Shown here: positions 35,960 to 47,062 of the stretch, one piece after another | How positions within the stretch are numbered: the first letter of the stretch is position 1 | Layout: every line of letters begins with the position of its first letter | Assembly (NCBI GenBank): GCA_029204225.1 | Contig: CM055095.1 | Span: 28,340,845 to 28,404,844 of the forward strand | Length of the DNA stretch: 64,000 bases | Source: Diphasiastrum complanatum | Taxonomy: Eukaryota > Streptophyta > Lycopodiopsida > Lycopodiales > Lycopodiaceae | Direction of reading: 5' to 3' | Program-made: the position numbers and the translations under genes | Notes under the pieces: model-generated | Databases searched by the model: none | Told to the model about the DNA's origin: nothing | The model's input: the letters and a program-made list of their open reading frames with translations, nothing else

Positions 35960-38504
35960 TTAAAGTTTTCCAATTTTTGAATCAAGTGTTGATTGCTGCT
36001 TCGCAATTAACTTCACTTTGGCAAGTAGCTTCTCTTTTGAAGATCCATGTTTTAGAAATGTCAGCTCACCACCATGACCCGAAGTGAGTAAGTGAAGATC
36101 TGCATTTTCTTGCAGTAATTTGACATCATCAGCTTCTCCTCGAGTCCCATCAAGAGTTTCTCTGAAAGAAGCTTCTCCCATTTCTATTAGAGGACTAATG
36201 GGATGCTTCTCTGGTTCTTTTGAAAAGAAACTCACAATCTCTTCTAGTGTTTTTCCCTTTGTCTCAGGAATGATGCAGTATATGAACACTACTGAAACTG
36301 CTGCAATGCCAGCAAATAGAAAGAACGTCCCTGCTGGAGTGATTGCATCAGAGATAGAAAGGAATGTGAAAGCAACTGTAGAGCTAGCAAGCCTATTTAC
36401 AACAATGCCAAGGCTCATGGCTTGTGCTCTAAGCTTTAAAGGGAAAATCTCAGAGGTAAGCACCCAGCAGACGGGTCCCATACCGATGGAGAAGAAGGAT
36501 ACAAAGGAGCAGATGGCTAGTATAGCTAGTATTGCAGCTATGCCAGTACTATGCTCCACCCTTACTTGAATAGGTAGCTCATCACTGTCTCGGGTTGATT
36601 TCACATCCAGGAACAAAAATCCCGAGGCAAGAGTAGCAAGAGAAGCAGTCATTCCTAAGCTGCTAATCAGAAGCAAAGGCCTGCGCCCTATTCGATCCAG
36701 CCAACGTGTGGCCACCAGTATGAATGCAGTCTTTGCAAACCCTACAGCTACTGTAGCACCTAAAAGCCCTGCCTTGCTGCTGATGCCAGCTTCATTGAAC
36801 ACTGACGGACTATAGTAAACCAAGGCATCAATACCTGAAGACTGCTGGAAGAATTGGATACCCAAAGCCACAATCAACATCCTCCTCACAGCAGAATTAG
36901 GGCAAAGAAGCTCACGCCATACATTTTCACCGTGTCTCTTCTTTTGAATTGGCTTGCTATCTGATCTTTCAAGATCTCCGATGGAAATACTACCTGTGTT
37001 GGTAACAGCTGCATGATCTAGTCCTTCCTGGATATTTGAATGATTTGAAGGTGAAAGGCCAGCAGCTATCATGATGTCTACAAGCCTCAAATCAGCCTCC
37101 TCTTTGTCACCTGAGGTTTTGATAAGAATCCTTTCAGCTTCCTCTATTCTGCCCTGCAAGACAAGCCAGCGAGGAGACTCAGGCATAAACAGGACACCCA
37201 TTGCCAGAACTATTGCTGGAGCAGTTCCCAAGCCAAGCATTAGCCTCCAATTGATCCTGGCAGGCAGTCCTGAAAGAGCATAGCTAGCTACATACCCTAA
37301 CAATATCCCGAAGTTGATAAAGATCTCCGGGAGGGACACCAGGGCACCTCGGCTTGATGCAGGTGATAGCTCTGCCGTGTAGACTGGCGCAATCATAAGG
37401 CCAAATCCAACTCCTATACCAGCAATTAAACGGCCCACAAGCAAGATAGAAAAGCCAGGAGCCAACCCCATCACGGCAGCCCCTATTAAGAAGATCAGAG
37501 AAGCGATAGCCATAGTTTTTCGCCTTCCTAATGAATCCGAGAGCCGACCAGCGATAATCCCTCCTACCAGTGATATAAGATTCAGGGATCCAATAAGTAC
37601 TTCTTCCTGAAGCTCATGAATTCCTAGATCTTCTTTAATGAACAGAACAGCGCCACTCATCACGCCTACATCTGCAAAGTTCAGGCGTTTCACAATAGAC
37701 CGTCAGAATAGCTTATACGAGTTTCAGATGATTTTAAGTCATATTCTCAGATTAAATCTTGGCTAGCTTGGCTAGCTTGGCATCCAAAGTTTCTTTGGTC
37801 TCAGGTTCAAGCCACCCTTGGAAACCAAGATGCATATTCTCAGATAAACTAAACCTATTGCAAGAAGCTGAGGCTTGGATCTTGGATTAACTTTTCATGT
37901 GTAGACAATCCAATGATATGCAAGCAGAGAGCGCACCATAGCTCAGGCATTTCACAATCTATCCCAATAAGAGCTTATAAGAGGTTTCGATGATTTTAAA
38001 TAAAATTCTCAGAGAATTTACACCTATACCAAGAAGAAGCTGAAGCTTGATTATCCTTTTTCATGTACAGACAATACAGACAATGCACTATTATGGAAAT
38101 AGAGAGCAGGCACACCATAGCTCAGGCATTTTACAATCTATCCTCAAAAGAGCTTATAAGAGGTTCAGATAACTTCAAGTCAAATTCTCAGAAACGCTAC
38201 ACCCAAGGCAAAATGAAGAAGCTGAAGCTTGGATCTTAGAATAGCCCTTTCATGTCCAACAATTCAAAATATTATGAAACAGAGAGAGCAGACCGTAGCC
38301 AAGTAGACTGGAGTTCAATGATGCTAGGAGAGCACAGGCAACCACATATTTGTTGAAGCGCCCGCTTGCTTTCTTGCTACTGGATAGGAGCTCATATTTG
38401 CTGGATTGCTTGGGTCGCACAGGCGAAGTGAAGGGGCCATCATTGCGAGGGGTTCCATCTCCATTCATTGCCAAAGGAAGCCCTTCTGTTTGATGATACG
38501 CCAT
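35960..38504 (-). CDS. Polyol/monosaccharide transporter (major facilitator superfamily)
   Basis: Two coding exons, 38504-38294 and 37671-35960, joined by a 622-bp GT-AG intron (37672-38293), give 640 residues. The split codon restores the TM1 motif GYDVGVMSGA at residues 69-78. Other sugar-porter signatures: GRLSDSLGRRKT (112-123), PESPRWL (234-240), QQSSGIDALVYYSP (346-359), DRIGRRP (396-402), GPVCWVLTSEIFP (469-481), PETKGKT (539-545). Twelve hydrophobic segments fit a plasma or vacuolar membrane proton symporter for sugars or sugar alcohols, closest in my judgement to plant PLT proteins; substrate unknown. The family usually has about 500-540 residues. Extra length lies in a hydrophilic loop (about 270-315) and a tail after about 553. 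No stops or frameshifts, so it is probably functional. Confidence 0.95.
37682..38302 (-). repeat. Tandem repeats forming the transporter coding intron
   Basis: Near-copies of caggcatttcacaatctatc followed by agcttataagaggtt and attctcag begin at 37682, 37944 and 38123. They share a tail with gaagctgaagcttgg, atgtacagacaat and agagagca. The spacings are 262 and 179 bp. The last unit runs into the exon 1 donor and the first begins just inside the exon 2 acceptor. Confidence 0.8.
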
Positions 38505-38513
38505 TCAAGCAAC

Positions 38514-39646
38514 CTGAACGTGCATAATACAAGCTTATTTTTATGGCTCTGAAACCAAAGGCCAAGTATATGTTGGTAGCTTTCTGATCCTCTGGACATT
38601 GAGCATATACATCAACATGTTGTAGGTGCATCACTGAGATTGTTGGATATCTGACTTTGTTTGCTGCCAAGATCCATATCTGATAGCAAAAATAGGACTA
38701 CAGGCTGATGTTTTCAGATGAAACAAGCAGCACTAGAAGGGCTTATATCAAGAGGATGTTTGCTGCTGGGATCCACATGTACTAGCAAAGACTATGGACT
38801 AATGGGTTTCAGCTGAAACAAGCAGCACGAGAAGAGATGAAATCTAGACGTGGTTTGCTGCTGGGATCCACATGTACTAGAAAGGACGAGAATATGGAAC
38901 AATGGGTTTCAGCAGTGTTGGCAGGGATGAAATCTAGACGTGGTTTGCTGCTAGGATCCACATCTAGCAACAAACATAGGAATATAGACTGATGGGCTTC
39001 AGATAAAACTAGCAGCAGGATCCACATCTGCTAGCGAAGAGAGGGTTATAGAGTGATGTGTTAAAGATAAAGCAAGCAGCACAGAAGGGACCAAATCAGG
39101 AGGTGGTTTGCTGCTAAAATCCATACAAAGAGAGGGTAATAGACTGCAGGGTTTCAGATGAAACAAGCAGCATCAAAAGGGATAAAATGAAACGTTTGTG
39201 TGCTGCCAGGATCCATATGTACTAGCACAAGAGAGAGCAATAGACTGATGGGTTTCAGATGAAACAAGCAGCAACAGAAGGGAAGACCAAGGGGTAGTTA
39301 AGAGAAGAGGTTTGAGGAAGTCAAAGCAGACTCGGTCAGTCTTCCAAAGTCCATCTTCCAAGCTCCGAAAAACCAGAAGACTAGTCTGAATGTGGGGATC
39401 CTCTAGTGTAGCATCTGTGCCCACAAGCAAAAATCTGACAAATCCGGAAATTTAACAAAGTACACAAGAGATCCAAGCTTAAATCCCACCTCATGATCAT
39501 CCAAACTGCAGCAGGGAGATGAACTGGGTCTGAAAATTTCAAAGAAGGGAAGGAAAAGAACAAGAACAGGAGATTTGTGTATGTTCAAAAGGAGAAGCTA
39601 GTAGATCAGTCTGATGGAGTGTGAGCTAGAATCAGAATTTGCTTAC
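38514..39646 (-). other. Probable 5'UTR intron of the transporter gene
   Basis: A donor CTGG/GTAAGC reads at 39646 on the - strand and an acceptor TTCAG/GTTGC at 38514. That leaves 9 nt of 5'UTR before the ATG at 38504. Inferred from splice signals only. Confidence 0.6.
38671..39290 (-). repeat. Minisatellite, about 95-bp unit, seven copies
   Basis: A unit containing gctgggatccacatgtact, gactgatgggtttcag, atgaaacaagcagca and agggatgaaatc recurs with starts at about 38671, 38770, 38865, 38955, 39019, 39116 and 39210 (spacings 100, 95, 90, 64, 97, 94). Confidence 0.88.
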
Positions 39647-39760
39647 CCAGTTAGATCCATATCTGTTCTTTCTCTCATCAGAGACAGCAATCATCAGAGG
39701 AGACAGCAGCAGCAAGATTGATGGATGCCACCAAAAATGAGTGATCCCAAAACAAAACAA
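39647..39760 (-). promoter_or_regulatory. Probable 5'UTR exon and promoter region of the transporter
   Basis: A CT-rich leader (tgctgctgctgtctcctctg on -) ends at the GTAAGC donor. A weak TATA-like ttttatag lies just upstream at about 39785-39792. The transcription start is not determined. Confidence 0.4.
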
Positions 39761-40124
39761 AATAAACTACTATTCCAAGGTCAATCTATAAAATTGAAAT
39801 TTCAACAATGATCCTTAAAATATGCTTACCTTAGAATTTGGAGGTCTTTTACTGGTAAAAAAAACAATTAATTTTGTCGTTTAGTTTTCAATGTATTATT
39901 TTGTTTCAATGTAAAAACCGGCTCTTGTTACGGAGCGCATCACATGCACTCCGTGCACGATGTCAGGGATTGCAATGATGCAACACTTCTCTCCATGTTT
40001 AGATTTTATTTTTTTTTGAAAAATTCAATTGCAAATGGGTGTGGGGAGTTATGTTGTAGTGCACTTAAGTAGCCCCGTAAACACCTACGAGCAAGGCATT
40101 GTGCTCATAAAGGCCCGAGGAGTT
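39761..40124. other. Spacer, nothing recognised
   Basis: AT-rich, ending with a GC-richer stretch that leads into the inverted-repeat element. Confidence 0.4.
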
Positions 40125-40692
40125 GGTTCTCATTAAGTAGTGCACCGCAGATGCACCTACAGTGTGCGGAGTTGGTTCTCATTAAGTAGTGCACCGCAGA
40201 TGCACCTAGAGTGCATTTGCTGCACAGGTCCCACATCATCCAAGGGGAGAGAAAAAAAATTTATCCCTTAACCCCATTCATCACCATTGGATGGAGTGGG
40301 GCCAGCACTCCATGTGAAGTGCCTTTCCATGTGACCCATTCACCTCTAGAAAGTGATGTTAATGAGAAGAAAAAACAAGAAAAAGAAAATTTTAATTGTT
40401 GTATAGAACGGGTCACTTGTTCACTTAGGAAGTAAACGAGTGACATGGAATAACACCCTTACGCGCCTTCGAGCCATGTCCGTGTTCTCCGAATGTAGGG
40501 GCTTTGTGCTTGTGAGAGCCCAAAGGCTACAACCCGAGAGCAGGGCCCAAAGTCCTCTACCTTACCAATGTAAACCATGAATACTCTCCCATGGAGACTC
40601 CTCGGGTTCTACTTAAGGAGTGCACCCCAAGTTCTACTTAATGAGCGCCTAAAGGGTTTTACTTATCTGCGGTGCACTACTTAATGAGAGCC
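40125..40692. mobile_element. Candidate MITE or short DNA element with terminal inverted repeats
   Basis: ggttctcattaagtagtgca plus ccgcagat occurs at 40125-40152 and again at 40174-40201. It is inverted at 40665-40692 (atctgcggtg then cactacttaatgagagcc). The arms are about 28 bp and nearly perfect. The interior is non-coding with further degenerate ttctacttaa/gtgcacc words. No target duplication is evident because the left arm is duplicated. Confidence 0.55.
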
Positions 40693-41783
40693 CCCCTAAA
40701 GCCCCTGGAGCCAAACTTTACTCTATAGTTAACTATTTCAACCGACTTTGCTATGTCCAATTTGTGCACTTTTATCACATACAATGTTGAGCCTAAGAAA
40801 AAGAGCAAGGCTGCAAACATCACATGCATAACACTCAGGATTTGAAGGCAAAGTTTTAACTCGACTAATATCGAGATTTATTAAATGATTAAAAAAAAAA
40901 AAGTTAAATCCACTAATATCGAGATTTATTAAGTGGTTTTAAAAAAAATTAAATAGACTCAAAAAAATTTACAAGCACCAATAAAAACAAATCTCACAAT
41001 CTTATATATGTCATATTCATCATACAACACAAAAATCCACTAACTTTACTTAAAATTTTCACATATGCTCATTTTATTTTTACTAAGTGGGTGCAAGATT
41101 TTAATAAAATTAGCTTAAAAAATATTTTACGAGCACAAGCACGAGCACGACAAATTCAAATCCACCTATTTTATTCATATATTTCAATTTTATAGATTTT
41201 AATCTATATATTGCCTATTTTATTAGGGGCTGTAAAAATCTTTATTTGGTGGGCTTGAAAATATATTACGGGGGGCCTTCAAATATTTTATGAGCACTGA
41301 TGAAAAAATCTCATGCACGTCATTTTCATAGCATATGGCCGACAAGCAAGGCCACCCACCACGTCAACAGCAGGGCAGCATTTCCCACGTCCATATATAT
41401 AATTATTAAAAGTAAATGAGCAATATATATAATTCAAATTTCATAATATATAAAAGTAATTGAGGATTATATATATATTTCAAATTTCATAACATATAAA
41501 GTAAATGAGCAATATATATATTTCAAATTTCATAATGAAATGCAGACGCGCATTGATATGTGTTCAATTTTCAATTCATGCAAATTGAAATTGACCCATT
41601 CCAGGCCCAATAAGGTCGTGCAAATTTAACTCAATTTGATGTAGGGTGTGGACCCTAGGGGCCTTTATTAAGTGGTTAGATCACAAAGCTTTTTGCATAT
41701 GATGAGCAAACTCTATTTTAAAAAGATCTCGGCCCATTATAGGAAGTCTTTAAGTCTATTTTATTCCTTGCAATGCTTGACGA
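40693..41783. other. AT-rich spacer with short tandem repeats
   Basis: actaatatcgagatttatta is duplicated at about 40863 and 40913. A 45-bp AT-rich unit repeats at 41408-41537. No coding sequence is recognised. Confidence 0.5.
41408..41537. repeat. AT-rich tandem repeat, about 45-bp unit x3
   Basis: Each unit has aaagtaaatgag, an atatatat run and ttcaaatttcataa; starts near 41408, 41453 and 41500. Confidence 0.8.
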
Positions 41784-41945
41784 TGACACAGGCTTTAATT
41801 GCCAGGTGCCCATTCAACGGTGGTAGTTAAGTGAGAGAGTGTTATTGACAATCTCTCACTTAAATGACACAGGCTTTAATTGCCATGTGCCCATCCAACG
41901 GTGGTAGTTAAATGAGAGAGTGTTATTAACAATCTCTCACTTAAA
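41784..41945. repeat. Tandem duplication, 81-bp hairpin-forming unit x2
   Basis: tgacacaggctttaattgcc begins both copies (41784 and 41865). Each copy ends in a perfect stem: taagtgagaga ... tctctcactta at 41828-41863, with the second copy close to it. Confidence 0.88.
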
Positions 41946-43479
41946 TTGGGCCTTCTAATGGGCACTGGCATTGCAATACTTCAAATTCCACCACACAATT
42001 GTCTAACATATGGGGCCCCCTTGGCTTAATATGAGTTTGATAACATGACCCAGAACGTGTTTTGAGGTGTTTCAGAGCCACCATTGCTATGAAACATTGT
42101 ATAGTTAACAAGGACATGGCATTGGGTGCTTGCTCCACCCTCATCCAATGGTATAGAATCCTTCATCGTAGTGGAGGGATCATGATGTCATATATTGGGC
42201 ATGCTCAATTGCTGGATGATGTTGTAGCCCTATGTGCTCCCTCATCCCTCATGTGATTAAGAATTCATTCCCACTTTACAAAAGTCGTTTTCATTTTAAG
42301 AGTTCCACCACAAGAGGTGCTTCCAACATAAATCATGTAGGCCCCATAGCTAAGTTCATTGTTCAAGAGAGCTATATAGTGCCCACCATGTAGTTCATAG
42401 GTCCAAGTGGAGGCCACAAACTTATACCCATCACAATGTAGGAGTGCATTCACACTCTCATAAATGGGTGAAGGTAGGAAGTTTTGGCAATAGCTAGTCT
42501 ATGGCATCGGCTCAAATTGGCATTCCAATGGCTAGGTTCACCAAGACTAATGCTCTCAAAGCTCTAATATTGTTAGAATGGAATCTCATTTTTTCTCCCC
42601 ACAAGTTAATCTCATAGAAAATTTGAAGGATGTTGACTTTTTAAACTAGCAAAGAATTCTCATTTGGGTAAAATTGTACCTACCAAAAAGCTGTACACTT
42701 TGACCATGGAGCTTTTGTGTAAGAAAAAAGGAGGACAAATATGCCATATGATCCGCCAAAAATAAATGTGCATAATTTCGGCCAATGTTTTAAGTATAGT
42801 AGAATCATTAAAGAACTCCTAACCATAAGTTTGTAGTACACTTAAGGATTGGCACTACATTTTTTTGCTCATACTTGAAGTGAGTTGATTTGTGCGAACA
42901 TTAGCATTCCTAAAGGATTCATGGTGTGCAACTAAGTTCGGTGGACTCCATGATTCTTTCTTAATATTTTCTACACTTGAGGCCATAAAACAAATCTGGA
43001 CCAAATTGTGACTTTTAGAATGATGTGAGGTCTCATTATCTTAAAGTTTTTGAGAAGGGCACTATAGCCCATAAAAAGTCAAAAGAATAAGCTTGAAGAG
43101 AATATATCATAGTCTATAAAAAGTGGTGGGCCATATAAAAGTTCTGCTCTAAAATGAAAATGCGTTGCCAATCCTTCACATGTGAGAATAAAATCTAGGT
43201 TTCTCCACTATGTTCAACAACCAATGACTTATGGCTCGGACTAACGACCTCACCATAAATTTACAATCATTTTACTCAATGGAAGGTTAACTAAAATACT
43301 CATTCTCAAATATCTCAAGACCATAGGCCTAAGTGGGTATGAGGGAAGTCCATGCCAAATTGAAAGGGGCTCAAACCATGCTTGATGTGTTGTTGACATT
43401 CCGGAGCCATGTGCCTCAGACCTACTACTCTATGTACAATGTATACTTGTGCATAAAAAATGCTCGTATATATTATCTA
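41946..43479. other. Spacer, no gene recognised
   Basis: Composition and scattered short frames hint at decayed transposon coding sequence on the - strand (a GLSPFQFGMDFPH-like piece near 43370), but nothing can be assigned. Confidence 0.4.
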
Positions 43480-43708
43480 TCTATATAAACTAAAAGAAAA
43501 GTGGTTTTCGGGCAGCTCACGCTGCCCGTCACGCTCTCACGGGCAGCATGGGCTGCCTGGAACCCATGTTTAAAAAAAAAAAGGAGGCTGGAAAAGGGTC
43601 AAGGCCACGTGCAAGGGAGGCACGGGCACAAGCAGGGGCGGGGATGGGCATGGGCCCGCCGCCCTCACGTTTGAATTTGCCCACAATTGGGCGGGCAAGC
43701 GTTACTAG
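43480..43708 (+). mobile_element. Small non-autonomous Helitron-like element (229 bp)
   Basis: Begins TCTATATAAACTAAAAG at 43480 after an A. Ends CTAG at 43705-43708 before a T, as for insertion between A and T. A 5-bp hairpin (GCCCA-caat-TGGGC, 43679-43692) lies 12 nt before CTAG. The interior is GC-rich with a palindromic gggcagctcacgctgccc near 43510. No coding capacity. Confidence 0.65.
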
Positions 43709-44639
43709 TATTAGTTAAAAAAATAGAGTTTCGCGGGTAGCTCAACCGTCCTTTTTTGAAATTTCTCTCCTCATCCACCCCTCATTGCCCTTCATCTATG
43801 TGCTGAAAACAACTCTAGTGTTAAGATAGCCTTTCACTTCCAAATCATGGAATTTCAGCGCCAAACAGTCCTCATTTGGAAAGATTGGTGAATGACTTGA
43901 TTGTCTTTTGATGGCCCATAATTGCTTGTCCATAGATCAGGTTAAAGCATTGATGTAGGTCTTGTTTTGGAGTTTGATAATTAAAGTGAGACTTAAAAGC
44001 ATGTTCAATAAGGAGTTGGACTTTATCTGGGATGTCAGGTTGAAAATTTGACTATTGGTCAGGATCATATACAACATCAACTTGATCATTGAAATGGCGA
44101 TCAACACCATTAGTTTGATATTGCATATTAGGTTATTGACACATGTTCTGCACTTGGATATTGGCCAGTTCTCCATGTAGAAAATCTTGACTATTATTCC
44201 CAAGATTTTCTGCCTTTGGATCTTCAATTGTGTGAATTTGCTTATCCTCACAACCAAATTGCTCCAATTTTCAAATATATTCATTTGATTTTTGGTTTTC
44301 CACTTGATTAGAAGTTTACTCATTCAATTGACTATCATCTACACCCAAAATTTGCACTTCCAATTGACCATCATTTTCTCTGACAATATCATCTCCTTGA
44401 TCAAAGTCTGTATTTTCAAATGAACCCTGATACTCTTTACCTCGAATAAGACTTTGGTTGTTTGCAAATGCTTCTTGAATCGAGTCCTAATTTTTGTCAT
44501 CTATCATTGCATCTTGATCTAAATCCTGAATTTTTGTCGTCACTTCGCTCATCAACTTCACTGTTGGAATCGCTTTATCTTCATAATTGTCTTCACTTTC
44601 ATGCTCCTTTTTTTGTTGTTGATCCACAAGTTTCTTATT
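43709..44639 (-). other. Low-complexity remnant, probably gypsy gag/pol linker
   Basis: The - strand reads with many stops into acidic and polar stretches, continuing from the gag fragment on the right. No domain can be named. Confidence 0.35.
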
Positions 44640-45240
44640 TTGACTAACCACTTTCTACACCTACATCCTCATTTTTTCAAACCACTTACATTGTTCTTCT
44701 TTCCTTTCAGCTTCCACTTTTGGCCTTTGTTCTGCTCGTACCCTAGTGCATATTCCATTGTTCTCTTATTCAAAAACCAGATTGTAGAGAAGTAGTTTGC
44801 ACATAATTTTCTACAACGCCTCAATATTGAGGTCCTATAGCATTGTACAAGATATGATTCTCCATAGTCGAACACTGGAACCATTTGTTGAAATTTCCAA
44901 TTGTACTCTGCCACTGTAGATGTTTGGTGCAAGCATTATCATTGAATGAAATCGGATCAATTGAAAACTTGTCGACGCACTGCTTTAAAATTATTCCAAT
45001 TCACAATAAGAAAGTCTTGAACGATGTTCCATCGTGATTGAACACATCCTTGAAAACCCAATGAAGTGAGGAAAACCGTATCATTTTCACCAATTCCTCC
45101 ACTATAGTGGACGTGATACTCCAATCCTTCCAACCAATTATCCACATCAATGGACTGAATGCCTCGATCAAATGTAGGACAAACTTATTTAGACAATTGT
45201 TGATGTAAAAATAAGGGCTTCATTGAATAGTAACTTACCG
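44640..45240 (-). pseudogene. Ty3/gypsy-type gag fragment
   Basis: VDNWLEGLEYHVHYSGGIGE (about 45145-45086), then VNWNNFKAVRRQVFN, then after a break QTSTVAEYNWKFQQMVPVFD (about 44930-44870) and a Lys-rich tail. The W-L-...-F and VAEY-x-x-x-F spacing is that of the Retrotrans_gag domain. Frame breaks near 44950; stops on both sides. Confidence 0.6.
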
Positions 45241-45520
45241 CCATTCGTTGACATGGTTTGTAGATAAGTGCTCCATAGTAAGTGCACGATCTGTGACAAT
45301 CTTGTTCGTCGTAGCACTTCTTGGATAGCAGGAACATAACATTGCTAGGTGACGTTAATAGTAGAATTTTGCTCAATGATGTTCTAGATTTTGTAACCCC
45401 TATGACATTTGTAATTTATTGTTGCCGAAAACAATATAGTTATATATTACCGTATACTAGCAACATAAAAAACATTTAATAGTGTCGTTATATAAGATCA
45501 CCTGGTGCATCAACGTAAAG

Positions 45521-46163
45521 TGTGAATGAAAGATTCAACTAGTTTGATCATATTTGCTAGATTTCTATATTTGGCGGCCAACTTTGTTTTAGACTTAGAG
45601 TTTGACTATTCAAAGTTCATTAGTCTAAATTTCATTTAAAAAAACACTTTTTTAAAGTGTGGGAAAGTTAGAAGTCGAGTTTGAGTAGATTCAAATTTGA
45701 ATGTTGGGTACTTTGAATCTAGATCCAAAAATAGTAGGGCTACATTTTGGTGAGAAATCCAAGTGGCCAACTAGCGTTTGGACCTACTATAAAAGGATGT
45801 AACTAGTGGAGAGACATATCTTCTCTCTTCTCTATCTCATTTCATGCTTATACATGGTTCTCTTGGGTTCTATTATCCATTGGTGCACTATACTTGTGAT
45901 TGCATGCGATTCTATGTGTAGAATGATCTATATTTGCTATTTTTGGATCCACACGTGTGAAATATAGTAGCTTGCTGGTTTTGTATGGATAGCAACAGTA
46001 CTTTATCTTTTGATTCATGTTTGATAAGATTCTATTAGAGTTTGCATCTCATTTTGTGTGTAGATGCTGATTTTTCTACATTAGTGAGATTGGTAGAGTA
46101 GTTTCTTTTGTAAGCCAAGATCTTTTTGTGGATTGGATCATCATTAATCTGAAATTCTTCACA
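45521..46163 (+). repeat. Copia family A 5' LTR (643 bp)
   Basis: Starts TGTGAATGAAAGATTC, ends TTCTTCACA before the primer-binding site, TATA box tataaaagg at 45788-45796. It aligns with 8585-9234 throughout, by eye roughly 85 percent identical. Confidence 0.9.
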
Positions 46164-46682
46164 TGATATCAGAGCTTGTGTTTCAGGTTATGAAGGAGGA
46201 AATCATATCTATCAATGATTTGGTGAAGATATCAAGGCTAGAGCATGCTAGAGATGATTCTACACCAAAATCGAGTTTTTTTGCTTTTGTAGATTGGATC
46301 TTTTTCACAAACTTGATCAATTCTGATTTTTGAACTCACATACTGGATTTGGCCAATTTTTCTACATTGGTGAGATTGGTAGAGTAGCTTCTTTTGTAAC
46401 CCAATATCTTTTGTAATCCAAGATCCTTTTGTGGATTGGATCATCATTAATCTGAAATTCTTCACATGATATCAGAGCTTGTGTTTGGTTATGAATGAGG
46501 AAATAATATCTATCAATGATTTGGTGAAGATATCAAGGCTAGAGCATGCTAGAGAGGATTCTACACCAAAATCGAGTTTTTTGCTTTTGTAGATTGGATC
46601 TTTTGTAGATCAAAACCCTATATAGGTTCACAAACTTGATCAATTCTAATTTTGGATTCACATACTGGATTTGGCCAATTTT
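46071..46682 (+). repeat. Tandem duplication spanning LTR end, primer-binding site and leader
   Basis: Copy 1 at 46071-46356, copy 2 at 46357-46682. Both run from tttttctacatt through gaaattcttcaca, the primer-binding site and ggtgaagatatcaaggctag to ggatttggccaatttt. Primer-binding sites (tgatatcagagc) are at 46164-46175 and 46467-46478. Copy 2 carries about 40 extra bases. Confidence 0.9.
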
Positions 46683-47062
46683 GGATCATTGGATCAGCCT
46701 AAGTGGTGGCTTATAGATTGCATATCAAATTTTCAGCATTTGCATTAGATTTGGATTAGTCAATTTTTTGTGATTTTGTCAAAACCCTAATTTTGATTGG
46801 ATCTCTGGATAATGAGGTTGCTGGACCTCATTTGAGTGTGTTTCAATCTTAGGAAGTGGCAAAAGTCATTAGATTGAGGATAGATCATAGGTTGATCAAG
46901 ATTCCATGATTCTATGTGTTGATTTGCTTGGTATAAGTGCTAGAACAGAATTTTTGAGATAGTTTCAAATCTTTGTGATTTCTTCTGAAAACATTTGTTG
47001 TTGTTCAAAGGAGTGTTTTGTGCATTGAAACAAGTTGAAAAAGAAGATCAGGTCATTGCTAC

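Noticed and set aside
37672-37693. Start codon at 37693 for the transporter
   Set aside because: This ATG is read-through into the intron. The exon 2 acceptor is at 37671/37672, and joining to exon 1 restores the GYDVGVMSGA motif and the expected N-terminus.
38809-39588. Several 60-85-codon ORFs (-) upstream of the transporter
   Set aside because: They are frames through the 95-bp minisatellite and the presumed leader.
41941-42453. Small ORFs of 62-67 codons on both strands
   Set aside because: No domain, no splice or start context, overlapping on opposite strands.
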